This document shows, in pieces, positions 59,295-64,000 of a stretch of 64,000 nt of DNA; positions within the stretch are counted from its first letter, which is position 1, and every line of letters begins with the position of its first letter. Source of the DNA: Siphonodentalium dalli. Taxonomy: Eukaryota > Mollusca > Scaphopoda > Gadilida > Siphonodentaliidae. The notes under the pieces were generated by a model, which was not told where the DNA came from, did not search any database, and saw nothing but the letters and a program-made list of their open reading frames with translations. The position numbers were made by a program, and so were the translations under genes. The DNA is taken from assembly GCA_032622095.1 (NCBI GenBank), contig CP136064.1:182264209-182328208 (forward strand), written 5' to 3'.

Positions 59295-59374
59295 TAGTTA
59301 TGGTGTAGCCAGATAGAGTTGCACTGTAACTGCCAAAGGTTGAAGTGGAACTCCATCTGGCTACACCATAACTA
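59295..59374. repeat. Hairpin with 26-bp arms
   Basis: TAGTTATGGTGTAGCCAGAT... (59295-59320) and its complement (59349-59374) differ at one position; loop 28 bp. Confidence 0.75.
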
Positions 59375-59554
59375 TGTTTGTTTATTAATGTGCGATCGTA
59401 ACGCATGCTCACCCATGTTTCCAACGTTGATTTCCCTCATGCATATCTTGCATCTCGCGGCATGAACATTTGAGGGAATCTCCGGTAACCATGCACTATA
59501 ATCTGCTTGTGTTTTCCATCGAGATTGGAACCTACATTGTCTGCGTTTTGACAT
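59372..59554 (-). pseudogene. BED-type zinc-finger N-terminal fragment (transposase-derived)
   Basis: 60 codons from ATG (59552-59554) to a stop inside the hairpin at 59295-59374. It reads RWKTQADYSAWLPEIPSN, then CKICMREINVGNMGEHALRSH, with CxxC and following His residues. This is the pattern of the BED-like finger that opens many hAT transposases and hAT-derived host proteins. No catalytic part follows, so it is a relic or a captured fragment. Confidence 0.5.
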
Positions 59555-60558
59555 TTTATTGAATTTTATTTATCGCCTATTTGTTTTTTTTTTTACATTC
59601 TGAACAGACGATACAGTTGGCCAATCAAAATCATCAGTATCGAGCGTGAAACAGGTCGCCGGACTCTCTGCCAATCACATGCGCCGTTACGAATCACATT
59701 AGGTCGAACAGCAATTCCAGTTGCTATTTATAATTACGGATTTTCCATGCAGTAGGGGATTCCCTGACAGAACAAATTTAATTTCCCGGAATCCGATAAT
59801 CACTAAATAAAGTTACTTCTCTGGGGCAGGGGCAGGGAAATTCAAGTATATATTTAGAGGCAGGGGCGCTATTCAAGTACATGCTGGTGGGTGGCATGGA
59901 ATTCAAGGGTATTCAAGGCTCTGGAAAAATAATTTTCAAATTCATGTACGTTCAAGTTCAAGTACCCGCTTGAACCCTGGTCATCTTGCGTTCCTTTGCC
60001 ACCAATCGAATTTCTTTGCTTTGAACATCGTTTTCGTTTTGGGAAGACATGACTGAATGAAATTATTCTCTATATCAAGCGGTTTAAATAAGATTTTTCA
60101 TTTCGTCTGCAAACACTACTAATCCTCACACGGTCGAAATTGACCCACGCACCTCATTAATATGTTAAATAAACAATACATTAGGAAAATACAAAGACTC
60201 TAGGAAACTTCACAGCTTTTTATGCAATTGAATGGAAGCACACTGAGTTATCATCAAATGGCAATGCGTCGCCGAAGGCATTTCGACTTAACCATAGTAA
60301 TTAGTGTTATAAGCTGGCTGGTGGGACCAAATTTCGTTTTGCCTTAAGCGGGAATTTCGACTTATCCACCTTATAACTTAACCGTGATTATTCTATTGGC
60401 TTTGCACATAAGCTCAGCTGGGATCAGGCAATGGCTTCGACTTAAGTGGGGTATTCAAGTTACCGACGTTTGACTTAACGAAGTTTGACTGTATCATGAA
60501 CAACAATATTTTGCAACAAGAGACTCATAGCTGTACAAATGTGAAGCATAGAACAAAC

Positions 60559-60702
60559 CTTGTCAACTTGAGCTTGAGATGCTGACTGCAGAGCTCCGAG
60601 AACAATCTCTAGGTATCTCTTGAAATTTGACCCAATAGCTAGAGCAATGTCACCGAACACTGAGAGAATGTGTGGCTTCACTGATCTATGGACTGTAGCA
60701 TC
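60559..60702 (-). CDS. KPNB1: Importin subunit beta-1, internal exon (most 5' one in the window)
   Basis: 144 bp, 48 codons, phase 0 at both ends, acceptor attttcag, donor GTTTGT. It begins [20 protein letters not shown] and ends [11 protein letters not shown], the highly conserved [20 protein letters not shown] block of importin-beta, about 175 residues before the C-terminus. Earlier exons (the LKNYAEYQ...LLLENLG block and everything N-terminal to it) were looked for up to 64000 and not found, so they lie outside. A pogo-like element ends only 67 bp downstream of this exon. Confidence 0.95.
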
Positions 60703-60740
60703 CTGAAAATTATCATTTTATTAGGTCAAACAAAATTAGA

Positions 60741-61561
60741 ATCCTGTTTCTCAAAGATCGCCGCCCCCTTAAAATATGGCCCGCCCAGTGCTTTTTTCCC
60801 CCATCCCAAAATAAAAAGGAAAATAAAACCCGCCGCTTGATATAATATCGCAAACAGGCGTCTTGCAAACCCGGCGATGTCGTTCTGCTCCTTTGTTCAA
60901 AGAGAGATAACTCTACTTCCGATTCTTCCGGTACATTTGTTTGCACCGGTAAACTATTTATGCACCACTTCTCGTCAGCCAAAATGGCGGCGCTTATAAA
61001 TATCTCGGCGTTTTCGGGTTACACAAATGTTATTCCATGGAAAATTATACAAGTATACAACACAGATACCGTTCGTAAACTGTGTGAAGATTTTATACGC
61101 AATAGTGATACAAACAAGTTCAGTATTGACAGTAACTTCACGGTGTCTGTTGGGAAAACAAAACCCAAGGGAAATGACCATTCCTGATTTTGATCTGGTG
61201 TCGCAGGAACTGGTCGGATATCAGGTGGCTGATATCTTTGGACGGTACTTCAAGATAAATATTAGACCTGCACCTAAATTGTTGGATGATGCTTCAAATT
61301 TATGTGAAAACTACAGGTTGTTGATTAATGTTCAAAATTAAAGTTTTTAATAAAACAATGGTATTATAAAATAATTTTATATTATTTATTTCCAATAAAT
61401 TTGGGGCAATGTAATGTAATAAAAAACCTGCCTGCCGGTAAAATTTTGTCATAAAAAGTAGATATAAAAAACCTGCCTGCTGGCAAATTTTAGTCATAAA
61501 AACATTATATACAAACCTGCCTGCCTGCTGGGTTTGAAAAAAAAATCCTTTGAGAAACAGG
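60741..61561. mobile_element. Inverted-repeat-bounded segment carrying a broken ORF
   Basis: CCTGTTTCTCAAAG (60741-60754) and its exact complement (61548-61561) enclose 821 bp. Flanks AAATTAGA and AAATTAAC share six bases, so a target duplication is possible but not clear. Three 'aaacctgcctgc.ggtaaaattttgtcataaaa'-like units of ~45 bp (61423-61540) lie near the right end. Confidence 0.5.
60968..61341 (+). pseudogene. Unrecognised ORF with one frameshift
   Basis: An ATG in good context (aaaATGGCG, ~60984; an earlier in-frame ATG is at 60960) opens MAALINISAFSGYTNVIPWK ... VGKTKP. Near 61165 the frame shifts, and the second frame continues IPDFDLVSQELVGYQVADIF ... RPAPKLLDDASNLCENYR to TAA at 61339-61341. 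Both halves look coding (mixed hydrophobic/charged, no low complexity). I do not recognise the family. It lies on the opposite strand from KPNB1 and inside inverted repeats, so a captured gene piece or transposon protein is likelier than a host exon. Confidence 0.4.
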
Positions 61562-62045
61562 AAATTAACTTTGTGTGGCCTTAGTATGGTATACACTAAT
61601 AGCAGCCGTATTTGAGCATCCCGGCTACAGCCGCTTGACTTTTATTGAATTTCAGCTACAGGCCACACCCACTGGCAACCGTCAATCTCAAGCTACACAG
61701 GCTAGGAATGGTGGTCGCTATATATTGTACTCCAAACTTGGAATGTGGTTGATAATATATATAGGCCTAATTTATCCATATCAATTCAATTTGGAATATT
61801 TGGATAGTTCTCTTGCTCTGAAATAGGTGCAGGTCACTTAATATCCAAACCAAATACCACCCAGCCAAAAAATCAAATGATACTTAAATTTGAGTCAAAT
61901 GATGTAAGGTTCTTTATATTTTTATGTAACATTTATATATAAAAACAATGTGTGGGGGTGGGGGGTTATAATTAACTAGAAATATTTCATGCAGATAACA
62001 ATAATATTGCCAAAAATAGAATTATGGGATCATAATTATCTTCCT
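61562..62045. other. Intronic stretch, nothing recognised
   Basis: AT-rich, no KPNB1-like exon on the minus strand and no repeat ends. Confidence 0.45.
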
Positions 62046-64000
62046 GACAAGCTACAGTGGCTATAGCCTGGGATGCTCAAATATGGCCAAATTGAAAAAG
62101 TCAATCAGGGATCCCATTACTGATATTATCCGAAAGATATCAAGATGGTTTACACTGAGGGACAAACACCAGCCTTCTTTAGTCCCCAATTGTTTTATTC
62201 ATTACAATGAAGAGACACCTCAGAAAGACTAATCAGTTTATCATTATATTCACTGTAAAGCTTTCATCATTGGATTCCCGCCATCAGATAAATCAGAATT
62301 GGTCGAGCCACTGGTATGACTCAGTATGATGTGTTCATTGTTTCACAAATATATTTATTACACACTAAGCCGTGATTTATAAGGATTTCTCGGTGAATTA
62401 CAACTGATAATATCACACCTGTGAATTACGTCCCTGGTGAGCGCACGCCATCAGCTGATCGGGGACTATTTTGTCACATATTATCTTTTGAATTAGTGTT
62501 TTTTTGTGGTGGAAAGTGTGTAATAAACACAATAATCAATTGGTTTCGATGATGAACTGACACTTATTCCATTCATTGAACCCATTCTATAATAATGATA
62601 TACAATTGTTATTGTATAACCAGTTACATGTATAACAGGAAATAGTGCACGTGTTCACAAATGTATTATTGTTGTGCAAACATGACCTTTGACTCCCAGC
62701 TTGTCGTCTGTTTACATTCCATACACTCATTCAATGTTTGTGACAATTGTTGATTTAGTTTCATTAAATTTATGTCATTAAATATGTCAGTCTTATTTAT
62801 CTGACTATTTTTTTATGCAGGCAAATAATGCATAGTTACATGAAACATCATCGCATGCCTTAAAGCCGCTGTTAGTTTCTTCATTATACCCCAGTCGCTG
62901 TAGCTTATAAGACATGCATAGTAGGAGTTTAGAAAAGCCACAGCAGCTATAGCCTGGAATGCTCAAAGACGGGCAAATTGGGAAAGCCAATCATGGATCG
63001 ACATGGCCCAGGCAAATAAGGCATAGTTACTTCACACATCATCACAGGCCTTATAGAAGCTGCTGTTAGTCTCTTCATTATCCCAAAGTCACTGTAGCTT
63101 ATAAGACATACGCAGTAGGAGTTTAGAAAAGCTACACCGGATATAGCCTGGGACGCTCTTAATACTGCCAAATTGGAAAAGCCCATCATGGATCCCCTTC
63201 TAACAATATCCGAAAGATATCAAGCTGGTTTACACTGAGGGACAAACGCCAGCCTTCTTTAGTCCCCAATTGTTTTATTCATTACAATGAAGAGACACCT
63301 CAGAAAGACTAATCAGTTTATCATTATTATTCACTGTAAAGCTTTCATCATTGGATTCCCGCCATCAGATAAATCAGAATTGGTCGAGCCACTGGTATGG
63401 CTCAGTATGATGTGTTCATTGTTTCACAAATATATTTATTACACACTCATCTGTGATTTATAAGGATTTCTCGGTGAATTACAACTGATAATATCACACA
63501 TGTTAATTACGTCCGGGTGAGTGAACGCGATCAGCTGATCGGGGACTATTTTGTCACCTAGTATCTTTAGAATTAGTGTTTTTTTGTGGTGGAAAGTGTG
63601 TAATAAACACAATAATCAATTGGTTTCGATGATGATCTGACACTTATTCCATTCATTGAACCCATTCTATAATAATGATATATAACTGTTATTGTATACC
63701 AGGAAATAGTACCAGGTATACCCATATATATTATTGTTGTGCAAACTCCCGGCTTGTCGTCTGTTTAAATTCTGTATGCTAAATCAATGTTAGTGACAAT
63801 TGTTGATTTAGTTTCATTAAATTTATATCATTAAGTCAGAGTCTTATTTATCTGTGACTGTTTCTTTATGCAGGCAAATAACGCAGTTACTTGATACACC
63901 ATTGCAGGCCTTATAGAAGCCACTGTTGGTTTCTTCATTATCTCCGGTCACTGTAGCTTATAAGACATGCACAGTAGAAGTTTAGAAAGGCTACAGCGGC
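62046..64000. repeat. Tandem duplication with 1,080-bp period
   Basis: 62131 onward matches 63211 onward (offset 1,080 bp) at high identity over at least 500 bp, then with small indels. Unit 1 is ~62046-63125; unit 2 runs off the window. A ~180-bp sub-block ('gcaggcaaataa...gtcactgtagcttataagacat...tatagcctggga') occurs at ~62817, ~63009 and ~63872. Both units include a CACCTCAGAAAGACTAATC repeat. Confidence 0.8.

Larger units (their letters stand above)
58753..59979. mobile_element. Possible hAT remnant with BED-finger fragment
   Basis: CATGGTTCTTGCACCTACTT at the left and, inverted at the right, CAGGGTTCAAGCGGGTACTT look like diverged inverted ends; 'ttcaagggttttcaagga' words recur in both subterminal parts. 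Flanks share GTCAT but no exact 8-bp duplication, so the borders are tentative. Confidence 0.4.
55675..60491. mobile_element. pogo/Tigger-like non-autonomous element with nested inserts
   Basis: Ends CAGTTAAACTTCGTTAAGTG and, inverted at the right, CAGTCAAACTTCGTTAAGTC (18 of 20 identical), flanked by TA on both sides (55673-55674, 60492-60493), as in Tc1/mariner-pogo elements. The pogo-derived parts are 55675-~55925, ~58496-58752 and 59980-60491; the rest is a pearl-type element and a possible hAT. No DDE transposase. Confidence 0.78.

Noticed and set aside
58753-59979. Exact 8-bp target duplication for the BED-finger element
   Set aside because: Only GTCAT is shared and the registers differ; borders left tentative.
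62805-63189. Minus-strand frames tested as missing KPNB1 exons
   Set aside because: They do not match the importin-beta block expected before VHRSVKP and lie in a duplicated intronic block.

Overview
The window looks like AT-rich, gene-poor, repeat-dense DNA from an invertebrate animal, most likely a mollusc (bivalve) or another lophotrochozoan. The reasons are an intron-rich importin-beta gene, several LINE clades and hAT, piggyBac-like, pogo-like and MULE transposons. There are also several copies of 'pearl'-type elements (tandem ~155-165 bp core units, an ACGG microsatellite and a terminal stem-loop), a class known from bivalves. No rRNA, tRNA or CRISPR array was seen. Species identity cannot be settled from the sequence alone.

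The only confidently recognised host gene is importin subunit beta-1 (KPNB1), on the minus strand. Its last four coding exons lie at 60559-60702, 34772-34880, 31268-31379 and 24968-25133 (stop). All junctions have GT/AG sites and compatible phases. Together they encode about the last 177 residues; the 5' part of the gene lies beyond the right edge. About 36 kb of the window is therefore KPNB1 coding exons and the introns between them. The introns (25.7, 3.4 and 6.1 kb) are largely filled by nested mobile elements.

Layout. 1-780: 3' end of an unrecognised open frame with a GNDFLPK motif. 3.4-4.1 kb: poly-G/GGAAAAAA repeats. 5.3-8.3 kb: minus-strand LINE with frameshifts. 8.5-9.8 and 11.9-13.1 kb: two plus-strand LINE copies with the same 5' leader, one carrying an RT remnant and one an ORF1. 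13.1-13.7 kb: two-exon MULE transposase remnant. 14.7-15.3 kb: 5'-truncated LINE. 17.1-19.5 kb: hairpin MITEs and a small hAT. 19.5-24.9 kb: no recognised coding sequence, possibly KPNB1 3' UTR and flank. 25.8-34.6 kb: pearl element, a 3.5 kb element with perfect 50-bp inverted repeats and a different pearl-like element inside it, and two nested hATs. 35.7-38.0 kb: a 2.3 kb palindrome. 38.1-39.8 kb: MITEs, one with a pearl copy in its end. 42.7-52.2 kb: a 9.6 kb foldback element with inverted minisatellites, itself invaded by a 1.9 kb hAT and a 2.6 kb pearl element. 52.3-55.1 kb: piggyBac-like MITE holding another pearl-type element. 55.7-60.5 kb: pogo-like element holding a sister copy and a BED zinc-finger remnant. 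60.7-61.6 kb: inverted-repeat-bounded segment with a broken, unrecognised ORF. 62.0-64.0 kb: tandem duplication of 1,080 bp.

The main signals for a second look are: (i) three unrelated-sequence pearl/Helentron-like families with the same terminal logic, (ii) two very large palindromes transcribed inside one KPNB1 intron, and (iii) a readable order of nested insertions supported by exact target-site duplications.
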